DNA of 64,000 nt from Sinotaia quadrata (lineage: Eukaryota; Mollusca; Gastropoda; Architaenioglossa; Viviparidae). Numbering within the stretch: position 1 is the first letter of the stretch; every line of letters starts with the position of its first letter. The notes under the pieces are model-generated. The model had not been told where the DNA came from. It was given only the letters and a program-made list of their open reading frames with translations, and did no database searches. Positions 17,656 through 29,481 of this stretch are shown here, one piece after another. Where the stretch lies: the NCBI GenBank assembly GCA_028829895.1, contig CM054178.1, positions 83,633,558 through 83,697,557 of the forward strand. Reading direction: 5' to 3'. A program made the position numbers and the translations under genes.

Positions 17656-20154
17656 CAAAATAATTTCCTGAAAATATCCTGCACCTGTCAGTAATGAGTT
17701 AAGGAAGATTTTACAAGTTCTGCTAATGGCTTTATGTCATTATAAGTTGTCATAATGTCATAATAATACTTTAATATAATTATTTATTCACCAAACAGTA
17801 TTAAACAGTTGCAGAATTATAGAATTAGCAATTCACATTTTTCTGCTTCCATAGATTATTGCTTCACACACACCCCAAAACAATAAAAACATTTAATTCA
17901 AAACGGTGGTGGACCTTATCGATTGTTGTGCTATCTAAACAATGATTAATCCTTTACAAAAATATGGCAGAATTCCAATTAACATTTAAGCATTTTACTT
18001 GAAAGCAGATTAACAAACAGCACTAAGCAAACTTTTAAAATCAAGAATATAAATTGAATACTTGTAAACCAAATCAATTTACCACAGTGATGGGACTTAC
18101 ATAGTAAGCTTTTGACTAGTTTATATATATAACATAAAATTGTGGATTTTAATGAAATTTTTCTGGTGCTACTGATTTCAATCCTGTATAATTTGTATAT
18201 AGTCCATTTCCAACTAGAGTAGGAGAAATAGAGGATAACAACATTAAAAATTTTTAGGAAGGTTACACCAACATTTTGTGCTCAAATTAGATGGGTCTTT
18301 TAAATGAGACACATCTATTTCTGCTTTGTTTTTATCATACATAAATGCTTTATATCTGAGGGGTTCAGTTACTGTTCATTGAAGATGTGATAATCTTACG
18401 ACATCCTAATAAATAGGCGCCATATTACATTTCAAGGGTTGTAACTGTTCGTTAGACGGATGTGTCTTATTCTTGAGTTGCCTCTCTTAACAGCTTTTCG
18501 TTGTTTTTGTTCCAAATATGTGTCTGGTACAAACTTTCGTTAATAAATAGCTCTTTACCTCAAAAAGTTACTGGCTTCTTTACCGCATGAAATTGTCGCC
18601 TATTGGGTAAAAATAACGTGTTTGGTAGGAATAACGAGTGTGTTACATTTAGCCCGAAATTGGAATTTCCATCCTGCCCAAGCCCAAATTACATTTGCCT
18701 ATCGAGTTTGTATGCTCATAGTTTGACACTCGCATTCTTAACATTCCCGTGGTTGTGGTTGGGTCGGGGTGGGAAATGCGATGGGAGGACATAATATGTG
18801 CTCTAAGAGTAGCGTTCCCTGTTTTACCAAGTTCATTGTACTCCCGCAGAGGAGTGAGTCAAGAGACGAAAGGTCACTAAAGAAACATATGGGAGTGTTT
18901 AAAGTATTTTCCACATGTAGTAATAAATTCGATGTTCCTCAAGTAGCCATTGATTTTATTTTCAAATTGTTGATAAACGCGGTGGTGCGTGACGAGTCAT
19001 GTGACTGGTACCGTTGGCTGCTTTTTTGTGGTATGATTGTTTTATTATATTGTAAAAAGACGTTTGTGCTGTTATTTCATCCCACAATATATATTTTTTC
19101 TTAGCCTAAATTTGTTCATGCGTCTGTAAATTTTTATTAATCACCGTAAAGTGGTTTGTGTATCTTTATGAAGATTATGTGATCATATGAATTCTACAGT
19201 CACCATTTCTCTTACAACGTAACGATAAGATGAAGTCTCCACTTAAGGCGATTTTAATTAAATTTTCGTTTTTGTGTCAAAGACAAAACTCTTCCTTTCG
19301 TTTCTGGGGGTGGTATTTTGAAGTATAACTTCAGTAGTACAGCAAAGCCAAAGTTTAAGTAAATAAAAGCCGACTAAAAACGTGCACAGTTGGTTACATA
19401 GGCATGTTGCAGTATGTGTGGCATTACTCGACCTGCATTGAGTCTAATCCCTGCGCTGTATGACGTCGTAATTACGTCACGAATTCAAAGTTCCTGTATT
19501 CTTTGATTTTAAAAAAAGTTTTCTTTTAATTCTTTCTGTACATAAGTTTATACAATTTATTAATGTGCGTTCGATATTCACAAAGTTAATTTCTTTTCTT
19601 TTTTCTCTCATTTTTAGTTTAATTTTTATAAACAGTCGTGTATTCACTATATGTCGACCCCTCTGTTTATTTTTAGGATGTCTGTCGAAAGTCATTAGCC
19701 TAAATTAAGGTCAAGCCGCCACTGTCATTCTTCATCCAAAATTACCGTAACCCTATAATTTGAAGTTGTCACGTTTTTGCAATGACGCATTATTTTAGAA
19801 AGACCTTGGCTAGAACCTTAAACTGGGCCAGGTTAAAATCAGTGAACTATATATAAATATGGAGAGAGAGCTCAGTGGATGACATACAGGTCTTAGACCG
19901 AAGACACCTTTCTAGGTCTTCGCTATAGCTCATGGGGAAACAATCCTTCGACTAATATCGAAAAAAAAATATTGGTTAAAAATAGAAACTAGACTCAGCA
20001 GTGGAGTTCCCAAAGTTCACTTATGGGGAAAAAATGGAATCTTGTTTATAAATAGCTGACGGCAGCAGTAGACTAAATTGGTATGAAATTACGCAAGTGG
20101 CACATGACTAAAACTTAGTTTTCTTGCCAATGGTTAATATTTTGTTAATAAGCG
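17656..20154. other. Intergenic, no recognisable feature
   Basis: AT-rich unique-looking sequence. Open frames up to 111 codons occur (18769-19104) but have no motif or splice context. Confidence 0.5.
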
Positions 20155-20187
20155 CGCACGCACACACGCACACACGCACGCACGCAT
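20155..20187. repeat. (CACG)n/(CACACG)n microsatellite
   Basis: A short CpG-containing dinucleotide and tetranucleotide run. Confidence 0.85.
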
Positions 20188-20510
20188 TAAAATGACTTGG
20201 TTTTTTTTTTTAATCTCAAACGGTTCATTTCATTCGGATTCCGTTTTATTTTTATGTTATGCGTGTAGTAAGTTGATAACACGTGTTGTCTCTCTTGAAT
20301 CCTTCTAATGCATAAAGTGCCTCATATACCTAAACTTCTTCATTTATATACAATACAAGTTGATGCAAAATTAGTCAACCATTTTAACTTTTAGATTTGA
20401 AAAAGAGCTGATCTAAAGTATCTCACTTGTACCCCTATCACATGTAGTCAGACCAATATGTACCCCCTTTCGGAAAGTACGTCACGTGTAGGCCTAACTG
20501 TTGCTGTAAG

Positions 20511-20699
20511 TTGATTCCTCTGAATTCTGTTGGAGGGCCAATACAGCGAAAATGGTGGCTTGAGTTTAGTCTCAAGAATTCAATCCTGAAGATTATTTTG
20601 AACATTCCTCGTGGTGTGCTTGATAGCACATGGGAAATTCGGGACTATTCTCTAAGGTTGCTTGGAGAGTACATCAAAGATTCTGGAACAGTTGTCTAA
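20511..20699 (+). pseudogene. Possible HEAT-repeat gene fragment
   Basis: A 62-codon open stretch contains QRKWWLEFSLKNSILKIILN followed by STWEIRDYSLRLLGEYI and a stop. The pattern W-E-x-R-D-S-x-L-x-x-L-G is typical of HEAT repeats, as in BRAT1-like proteins. There is no ATG, and no clear donor precedes the stop. It is probably a broken exon or retrocopy fragment. This call rests on one motif. Confidence 0.25.
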
Positions 20700-21096
20700 C
20701 GTGCCTGAAAAGGGGTATGTGAGACCTTCCTCTAAATAAGAGAGACAGTGACTTGTTGCAAACTGTGTGATTGTGAATACGTGCTAGTGACCATGTCCAT
20801 CTTTGGAAAGGTTATGTACATTGACTTTAATTATTTTTCTAAAACTCCACTCTCCTGTCTTTGATAAATTATGCCAATGAATTTGATTATACATATATAT
20901 ATATATATATATGATAATTTGACTGCTGATGTCTATGGTAGGATAAATTGAATGATTGTCTAGATTTAATCGAACATTGTTGCGAAGCGATGTAAATGTC
21001 AATACTTTTTTGATTGTATTTGTTATACGAATATTTGATTCTTTATTTATTGTTAAATTTATTGACCTTCTTACACATATTGATAAACATATGTTG

Positions 21097-21250
21097 GAGA
21101 GATAGTAGGTGGATGGGGGCTCACTAAATTTAGATTAAAGATGGATTGACAAAATGTAAATTAAGATTATCATCACTTGTAATTAGTTATGGTTGATTAA
21201 TTAATAATAATCTTAACCAATAACTTGGGTGGCGTTAGTGTCACACAAGG
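21097..21250. repeat. Dispersed repeat, copy 1
   Basis: GGGCTCACTAAATTTAGATT, then TTAAGATTATCATCACTTGT, AATTAGTTAT-GATTAATTA and GGTGGCGTTAGTGTCACA match a second copy at 28128-28412 in the same order. No terminal repeats or target duplication are clear. Confidence 0.65.
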
Positions 21251-21426
21251 TTTGCTTTTTTGGCTGAATAACGGTCACTAAAAACTAAAAGCTAACACAA
21301 GATATGTCGCAGAGAATTTTATTTTATATTTGTTTCTGAATAACCACCCCCATCCCTATCTCATCGCAGAATGGTCACTCCCCCTCCACTCTTTCTCTCT
21401 ATGATATTTTATGAACAATTCCTAAG

Positions 21427-21566
21427 ACGTATATGGTACAAAGAGCGCGGCTGTTATAAAACGTATTTGGTACAAAGAGAGCGGCTGTTATAAAACGTAT
21501 ATGGTACAAAGAGAGCGGCTGTTATAAAACGTATATGGTACAAAGAGCGCGGCTGTTATAAAACGC
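21427..21566. repeat. 34-bp minisatellite, 4 copies
   Basis: Unit ACGTATATGGTACAAAGAGC plus GCGGCTGTTATAAA. The copies differ by one or two bases. Confidence 0.95.
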
Positions 21567-23099
21567 AGTAATTGCCATCGAATAAACTGTTTCAAAGTGG
21601 CCTGTCAACCACCACCCAATGAAAGTATGGGGTTTTGAACAAAGACAGTGAACAGTGGGGAACGTCACTGTAGCTTACCACTATTGTCTACGTCACGTCT
21701 CCGCTGTCACAACTTTATTCAGCCCCTTAGTGGTTAGTCAGTACTACGCAGGACCTGTTTGTTGTTCATCACAGTGTCTGATACACATACACCATGGATG
21801 TATGTCTGGCTCTCTAATTATGCGTGCAAGGATTACGTATGCTGACGTGTTTGTATGACGTGTTTGTATGCGAGATTGTATGTGGAGTGAAGAATGTCAA
21901 CAATACAGGACAGCACCATGCCGACACTGCACTCACCATTTCAAACAATAGTAGATGAGTTACTATTTTTTGATGGTATGATAAACTATGATAATCTACG
22001 GGTCCTCTTTTGTACGGGACTATAATCACTCGTTCGCAAATCATTCAGTCATAAACATCCTCTCTGGGGTTAGAGGAGTAATTTTTCTAAGTGGTGAATG
22101 ATTAAAATAACAATAAAAAAGTAAAGAAAGGAGGTAAGTCAAAAGCAACAATTTAAGAATATGCGAAAGTGTGGCAATTTCTGCTATAAAAACAGCTACA
22201 ACAAAAGAGTACAAAGTTATTTCAAAAGAATGTCATTACAGAGTTTAAGAGTTATTTTGCTCCTCTACAGTTAAAAAAACCCAGATAATAATCTAAATCC
22301 TAAATCCCTACTTAGCCCTACTTATTCCTAATTAAATTTATGTGCACTGAGGTTTCTAATGATAGATTAAATCTTTGATTACTCACTATTTTATTTTCTG
22401 TGTACCCTTCAAAAATCAAGTTGGGTGTGTCCGATTGAAAAGTTGACAAAATCGGCCATGCAGGAAAAATGAAAAACAACTGAAGTAAATCGCAGTCTAA
22501 AAGTAGTCACTGTCATCTCAGCCACTTGCAGGATTGCTAGTGCTTGGGCCTTCCCTCCTCCTAACACACTTATGGTGTCGAGTGATCAGCTCTCTGTTTG
22601 ATCTTTAAAAAAAACGATTGACTACCGATCCATAGGTTGGGTAGAGTGGGTTTTCACACTACCACTAAATTGGCAACAAGTTGATGTCACACTCCACCAC
22701 CAGTGAAGTGTCAACATGGTGTGGTATTGCCATCCATCAGTGATCTACCCGGATGCATTGGTCCACCCATGGAATAGGTCTGGTTCAAGGCCTCTGGCTG
22801 TCCACAGGCAAAATACCCTGTCTGACTGTTTTGCCAGTGCACTGTAACGGTTCATTATCCTACCTCTAACATTTAAAAAAAAAAAGAATTAAAACACACT
22901 CTCACACAAATCTATAAGGTTACTACATCAAGATGGCATACAGAACATTGCTACGTTATTCTAGAAGCCGGGTTGAGACTGATGGCAGCGAGATAGATGC
23001 AAACAGATAAAGATTTTTAGTTAGTGGATCTGACATAATTTATTGACAAAAATAAATGACAAGGAACTGGTGCTTTTCCTTTTCTCCCCGACCTTTCGT
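21567..23099. other. Intergenic, no clear feature
   Basis: A more complex stretch at about 22560-22870 looks like part of an old interspersed repeat but I cannot name it. Nothing else is recognisable. Confidence 0.4.
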
Positions 23100-23460
23100 G
23101 TAATAAAGTCGCATTACGAATGCGAGAAGTGATGCAGGAAATACGATCTTGCGTGCCGACACGGGCGGCATGCGTGTTGAAAAGTTGCCAATCGAACCTC
23201 TAACCTTTCCTGTCCAACTAATAGTTTTCGCTGTTACCCGTCCTCAGAAGTACGCATGCACCAACGGGTTTTTACAAGAAGCGATCCAGAGAAGACGGCT
23301 TAATGAGCATAACTTAATTAAACTACGGCTAACGCGCTACCTGTGCCGCGAAGGCAGGGCTTGGGATGGGCACCCGGTTGCAGTTAGACTGTCTAGGAAC
23401 ATAATACGCATTCCGTGTAAAGGTGTCTTGAGTTCACCCCACTCCACTAACTGATGACTC
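23100..23460 (+). promoter_or_regulatory. CpG-rich block upstream of the L1-family gene
   Basis: This block is richer in G, C and CpG than its surroundings and is open for 102 codons in one frame (23149-23454) with no recognised motif. Lying 0.6-1 kb upstream of the first coding exon, it could be the promoter or an untranslated first exon. A possible acceptor (CTTTCCCAG, ends about 23839) would fit a spliced 5' UTR. Weak evidence. Confidence 0.25.
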
Positions 23461-23848
23461 AGTCACAAACCTGTGATCATGACGTGGATCGGGTGACCAT
23501 ATATTTGGTGCCTCACATCATTTTGTCCTCAACCCCTACGCTTAACAGGCTTTGTAAACTACAGCCAATCCCAAATTAGCGAAAACTCAGTTCACATTTG
23601 TACCCGAGCCAAAATGTGGCTATGCATTTGGGGGTTAGCATTACGAGTTTTCCTGTAGAGGGGGGGGGGAATGAACACCTCCCCTCCCCCAAACCCCTTA
23701 TCACTAAGTAAAATTAACCACAAAGGACTTCCTCGCCAAATAAGGATGTGTGTGCGAGAATCTTCATTGTAAGTGAATTGATATTTTAATTGATATTTTT
23801 AAAGACCAAAGAAACGAAAGGTCAGACTTTCCCAGTGGCTGATAACAG

Positions 23849-24055
23849 ATGAAGGATTTATTTTGGTGTCTTTTAAATTTGGATGTGAATTCAAGAACAA
23901 GGAGAGTGGATTTGAATTCAAGAACAAGGAGAGTGGATTTGAATTCAAGAACAAGGAGAGTGGATTTGAATTCAAGAACAAAAAGAGTGGATTTGAATTC
24001 AAGAACAAAAAGAGTGGATTTGAATTCAAGAACAAGGAGATTGGATTTGTCTTGA
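23849..24055 (+). other. 68-codon upstream ORF ending 2 bases before the start codon
   Basis: An ATG at 23849 opens MKDLFWCLLNLDVNSRTRRV, continues through the minisatellite as VDLNSRTRR repeats, and stops with TGA at 24053-24055. The signal-peptide ATG starts at 24058. If this is in the mRNA, it would limit or couple initiation of the main protein. It may not be translated or even transcribed. Confidence 0.4.
23884..24050. repeat. 27-bp minisatellite, about 6 copies, next to the start codon
   Basis: Unit GAATTCAAGAACAAGGAGAG plus TGGATTT, with a few A/G changes. Being 9 codons long, it is open in several frames. One of them is continuous with the signal-peptide frame (EFKNKESGF repeated) but lacks an upstream ATG. 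Confidence 0.95.
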
Positions 24056-24057
24056 AA

Positions 24058-25274
24058 ATGCCCACTCTGCGGAAAATCTTATCATGGTTCTCTCTGGTGC
24101 TGGGTTGTGTATGGGCAGGTAAGGCTGACAGCAATTATTGTTTATTTTTTATTGCAATCATTGTAGTAATTGACTTGTAAATATTTTTATTTACTTTAAT
24201 TAATTTCGGTGACTTGTAAATAATTTTAGTGACTAGGGGTGAAGTTAATTTTAGTGACTTGTAACTAATTTTACTGACGTATTATAATTATTAGTGACTT
24301 GTAACTAATTTTAGTGACGTATTATAATTTTTAGTGACTTGTATATAATTTTATTGACTTGGGGTGTAGCTAATTTTAGTGACTTGGGGTGTAGCTAAGT
24401 TTAGTGACCTGTAACTAATTTTAGTGATTTATAAATATTGGTAGTAACTTGTAAATACTTTCAGTGACTTATAAAACAATGGCAGTGACTTGTAAAACAA
24501 AGGTAGGGAGATCTAGCGCTGGACTCCCGGGTAGATTCCTGTGGGGGAAATCTCGGAATTGTCGAACTCTGAGTTGAGCAAGTGAAATTCAAAGGGTTAA
24601 TTATAAAAGAGTGCATTTGAAGATACATTGTGTGCTGTATTGAATAAATATGCTATATATCTATAGAGCTTTAAAAAATATTACCTTTAGGAAACACAAC
24701 AGTGTACTTTAATTGTACTCAAGCATTGCTGTATTGAAATGTTGACTGGCATCTTTCCATGTCTTAGTGAACAGGCCACCAGGCATTTTCCTGCAACCAG
24801 ACTACAACGTGTACTACAAAGCTGGAGAAACCGTTGAGCTACCGTGCGCGGCTGCAGGCACTCCAAAGCCAATGTAAGTGTCGACGAAATTACTGCTGTT
24901 TGTGAGGTAGATAGTTTACTGCTGTTTGTAGTGTAGATAGTTTACTGCTGTTTGTGAGGTAGATGGTTTACTGCTGTTTGTAGTGTAGATAGTTTACTGG
25001 TGTTTGTAGTGTAGATAGTTTACTGCTGTTTGTAGTATAGATAGTTTACTGCTGTTTGTAGATAGTTTACCGCTGTCTGTAGTGTAGATAGTTTACTGCT
25101 GTTTGTAGTGTAGATAGTTTAATACTGTTAGTGGTGTAGATACGCTTATTGCTGTTTGTGATATTCATGCAGAATTTGCACCTTTTTATGTATGATATAT
25201 GAGAGGTACGCGAAATTCAACAAAAGGTAATTTTAGTGACTTCTTTACTTTTACTATAAAATTGCACACACACA

Positions 25275-25347
<73 letters not shown>

Positions 25348-27173
25348 TTTTACCGATAATATTTGATTTTGTGCCGAAACAAATATAATTACACGATCTT
25401 TGGAACACGCAATTGAAAATAAGCGACTCGCTTAAGACGTCGATCAACACTATTCCAAAGGAAATAGAACGACACACTATAGGAAGTAAAACGACACACT
25501 ATGGAAAATAGATCGACACAATATAGGAAATAAAACGGCACACTAAAGGAAATAGAACGACACACTATAGGAAGTAAAACGACACACTATGAAAATAGAT
25601 CGACACACTGCAGGAAATAAAACGACAGACTACGAGAAATACAATGACACACTTTGGGGAATAGAATGACACGCTATAGGAAATAGAACGACACACTATA
25701 CAAATAAAATGACACACTCAGGGAAATAAAACGGCAATGGGAAATGAAACGGCACACTATGGGAAATGAAACAACTCAATTTTGGAAATAAATGTTGCGC
25801 GATAGAAAATACAATACTCCACTGGAAATAAAACAACCGTCTTGAAAATCCGACATACGAAATAAAATTGCACGCTTTTATAAATAAAAAGGCTTGCTGG
25901 TGGAAATAAAATAACATAATATCATAAATATATTAGCACACACTGGAAATCAAACTCTTTATAATACGTATCAAGAAATATGTATTTAAAGAGCTAACAG
26001 CATAATAACTTTTAAATTGTTAGAGAGAAGAATCCTTAACTTGAATTGTCGAGTAGAAGATTCCATAAATCAACTCTGAAGCGTTAGAGGGCTGTGCTAA
26101 AGATGTAAACTATATACGAGTGAGAAAGGCACAAGACAGAGGCTATGAACTAGAATAATTTGTGCACAAGACAGAGGTTATAATCAAGAGTGGACTGTGC
26201 ACAGGAGAAAGACCTTAGTGTAGACTCTGCATAGGAGAGAGACTAGAAAAGAGTGTGCATTAGAGAATATAAGACTAAAGTGATTGCACAGAAGAGAGGT
26301 TATAGACAAGAGTGGACTTGCACAGAAGAGAGGTTATAGACAAGAGTGGGCTTGCACAGAAGAGAGGTTATAGACAAGAGTGGACTTGCACAGAAGAGAG
26401 GTTATAGACAAGAGTGGGCTTGCACAAATCAGAGGCTACAGGCCAGAGTGAACTGTGTACAAAGGAGAGGTATGCACCAAAGTGCACAAGATGGAGGTTA
26501 CAGCATTATTTTAGCATTTTGTCACAGTGCAGAGAGAGCAGACGATGCTTCGTTGGTGGTGGTTCCATTAGCTTCCTTCCTCTCCAGTGTATGGGGCGGG
26601 GGGCGCCTTTTTGTCTTACGACGTTCTCTAAGATAATTCTGAAGGGTCGTGGTTCTCCTCACTACATTCATGTAACCATGAGGAACGCTCGATATCAAAA
26701 GCCCCACTCACACCCCAAATACTTTCAGGGATCAGACCATGCTTTCTGTCCCGAACAGGCTACTTTGCATTTCAGTGATCACGTAACTGAACAAACTAGG
26801 TCATCAGAAGCTTCATCGATCGTTAAAGAAACCTAAGTAAAATTTGGACGGCAACTGGCAGAAAAATTCTTAAAATCATAATCTTAGTGAAAGTAAAATG
26901 TAGTAAATTGTCCTATTCATTAACCGAACAGACTGTTTACTGGTGAATATCGTCAATAGAGAGATGTGGTTAACGGTTCAATTCTGTTCTGTATTTTATT
27001 TTTGTTATAATAGTGGTGATATAAGCGAACCTTCATATCAGGCTGTTAGGAATTTCTACTCTTGTTATTGTTAACTTTAATCATTTGTTGAATCCACTTG
27101 TTAATAGCAGAATGTGTAAATTAGATAGGTAGATAGATAGATAGATAGGTAGAGAGATAGATAGATAGGTAAG

Positions 27174-27206
<33 letters not shown>

Positions 27207-29481
27207 TGATTGATTGATTGATTGATTGATTCGGACGCTCGGACGGACGGATGGAGAGAAAGAGACACTAGACACACTTAGAAGATGTCAAAGATGACAA
27301 CCAAAGGAAAAAGAAGAAAGGATAATATTAAAAGGGCTGTGAAATGAAACAGTCACGTTAAGCTAACAAACAGTCATGTTAAGCTAACAATCAGTCTCGC
27401 TTTCACTGAACTACGCACTGAAAACCTCAGACAATTTACGCTGGAAAACCACGCTATTACTGCAAGGACAGCTCCACCTTTAGAATCACTATTTGCCAAG
27501 ATTCATTACTCAAAACCATAATGCTGTTGATTTACAGCATCAACTGGTTTATAGCCAGCAAGAAAAAATAATAAAATAAAAATAAAAATCGTATATAAAA
27601 TGTTTATAAGCCGAGAACTCAAGGTTTGCCGGGGAATGTTTTATGGTCCACCCCTGTTTGCTAAAGACTTCTCAGCCGAATAGTACCGAGAACCATGCGT
27701 GCTATGAATTCTTGTAGCTTTGCTTTATGACGCAAGTTGTAGCTTTGCTTTATGACGCAAGTTGTAGCTTTGCTTTATGACGCAAGTTGTAGCTTTGCTT
27801 TATGATGCAAGTTGCAGAAATAAAGGAAGATCAAGTGAGTAACAAAAGCTCGAGAGGAAAAACTTTATTTTTTTTTATACCAGATTTGTGGCAGGTCTCA
27901 CTTTAAGGTGATTACGTTGGGATTCGTTTGACCAGAAGTACATATTTCCCTACCTCTTCAATGCAGCTGCAGAAGTCGCAAGCATGAACAAAACAAAACT
28001 CCATCCCCCTGACCCTCTCTTCATCTGTGAACAGCATCATCATTATATCTTTGTCTCTAAACATTTCACACACACACACACACACACACACATCCACACA
28101 CCCGCCCCCCGCAAGAGAAGAAAGTGGGTGGAATGGGGCTTGCTAAATATAGATTAAAAGATGAATTTATCTTCTCTTTTTGTAAGACGTTTTCCACCTA
28201 CAGAAATGTTGTGTGATGGTAAATGTTTTGTGGAAGAGAGAAAACATTTTCATCGCCCGCATATCCACCAAGTGAGAGAGACACATGGTGTCTGCTGGGG
28301 AATTATTAGTAATATAAATTAAGTTTATCATCATATGTGTAATCAGTTATATATGATTAATTAAATAGTAATAATCATAACCATTAATTAGGTGGAGTTG
28401 GCGTCACAAAGTCATAATTCATAATACATTTGAAGTCTTAGGCACAATACAATTTGTGAAGTTATATACACAGTACATGTTGTGAAGTCATATTCACGAT
28501 AAATGTGAAATCATAATCACAATACATGTTGTGAAGTCATATTCATAATGCATTCAAAGTCTTAGGCACAAAACCATTTGTGAAGTCATATTTACAGTAC
28601 ATGTTGTGAAGTCATATTCACAATACATGTGAAATCATAATCACAATACATGTTGTGAAATCATATTTAGAATATAGTTTCTCACCCAACCATGAAACTT
28701 ATGCGATACAGCAGCACTGATGAGCATATGGAAAATTTAGAAGTGCTGATTTAAGTTAGTGAAAGAACATAGAACTTCTGATCGTGTAACATAAAACTTA
28801 TGGGACTGAATTATTTACGGTGGTAGAGGTTATGCAAAAGACAGAATTACTTGGAGTGAATATATGCAAGAGATAGAAGCACTGGAGGCGTGGGGGGGGG
28901 GGGTATGGAAGAGTATAACAGGGTGGGAGTGAGTATGAAGGTGTTAAGAGTGGGAGAATGTAAGCAGGTGTTGAGAGTGGGAGAGTGTAAGCAGGTGTTG
29001 AGAGTGGGAGAGTGTAAGCAGGTATTGAGAGTGGGAGAGTATACTGAAATTTTCAGGGTGGAAGGGAGTACTGAAGGTTTGAGGATGAGAGAGTGCGAAA
29101 AGTGTTATGGAGAAGGTATAAAAGGGACAGAACTCATGTGTCTTCTAACACCTGTCACCTCATGTTAGATGTTAAGCAACATTCTGACCCTCACGTGTTA
29201 GTCACCCTTGAGACATTGAACTGAAAAATCGTCTGCTTACACAATGGGCTGATTATGTGTAAATAATGCGATATATCTGAAACAGTTACACGTGGACAAG
29301 GAATGGCATAGATTTTGTTCCCGCCGGCAACGACGACCGTGTGGTGCAGCTCGTCAACGTTGGGACGCTAGTCATCACCAAGCCTGAAAATAAGGATGAA
29401 GGCATTTTCCAGTGCTCTGCCACGAACAACTACGGCAGGTCACTCAGCATTACTGTCAACTTGCGCGAAGCAAAACTGAAG
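24058..29481 (+). CDS. Nrg: L1-family signal peptide and Ig1 exons (1-3)
   Basis: Exon 1 encodes MPTLRKILSWFSLVLGCVWA, a classical signal peptide, and ends at GTAAGG. Exon 2 (24768-24873) gives VNRPPGIFLQPDYNVYYKAG then ETVELPCAAAGTPKP with the first Ig Cys. Exon 3 (29286-29481) gives YTWTRNGIDFVPAG with the core Trp and DEGIFQCSATNNYG with the second Cys. The junctions fall in phases 1 and 2. Confidence 0.92.

Noticed and set aside
23799..24134. A minus-strand frame with SLFLNSNPL repeats
   Set aside because: Antisense of the 27-bp minisatellite and the signal-peptide exon.
26346..26836. Plus-strand frames of 96 and 140 codons near the 34-bp repeat
   Set aside because: They start in a minisatellite and sit in intron 2 of the L1-family gene. 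The unique part has no recognisable domain.
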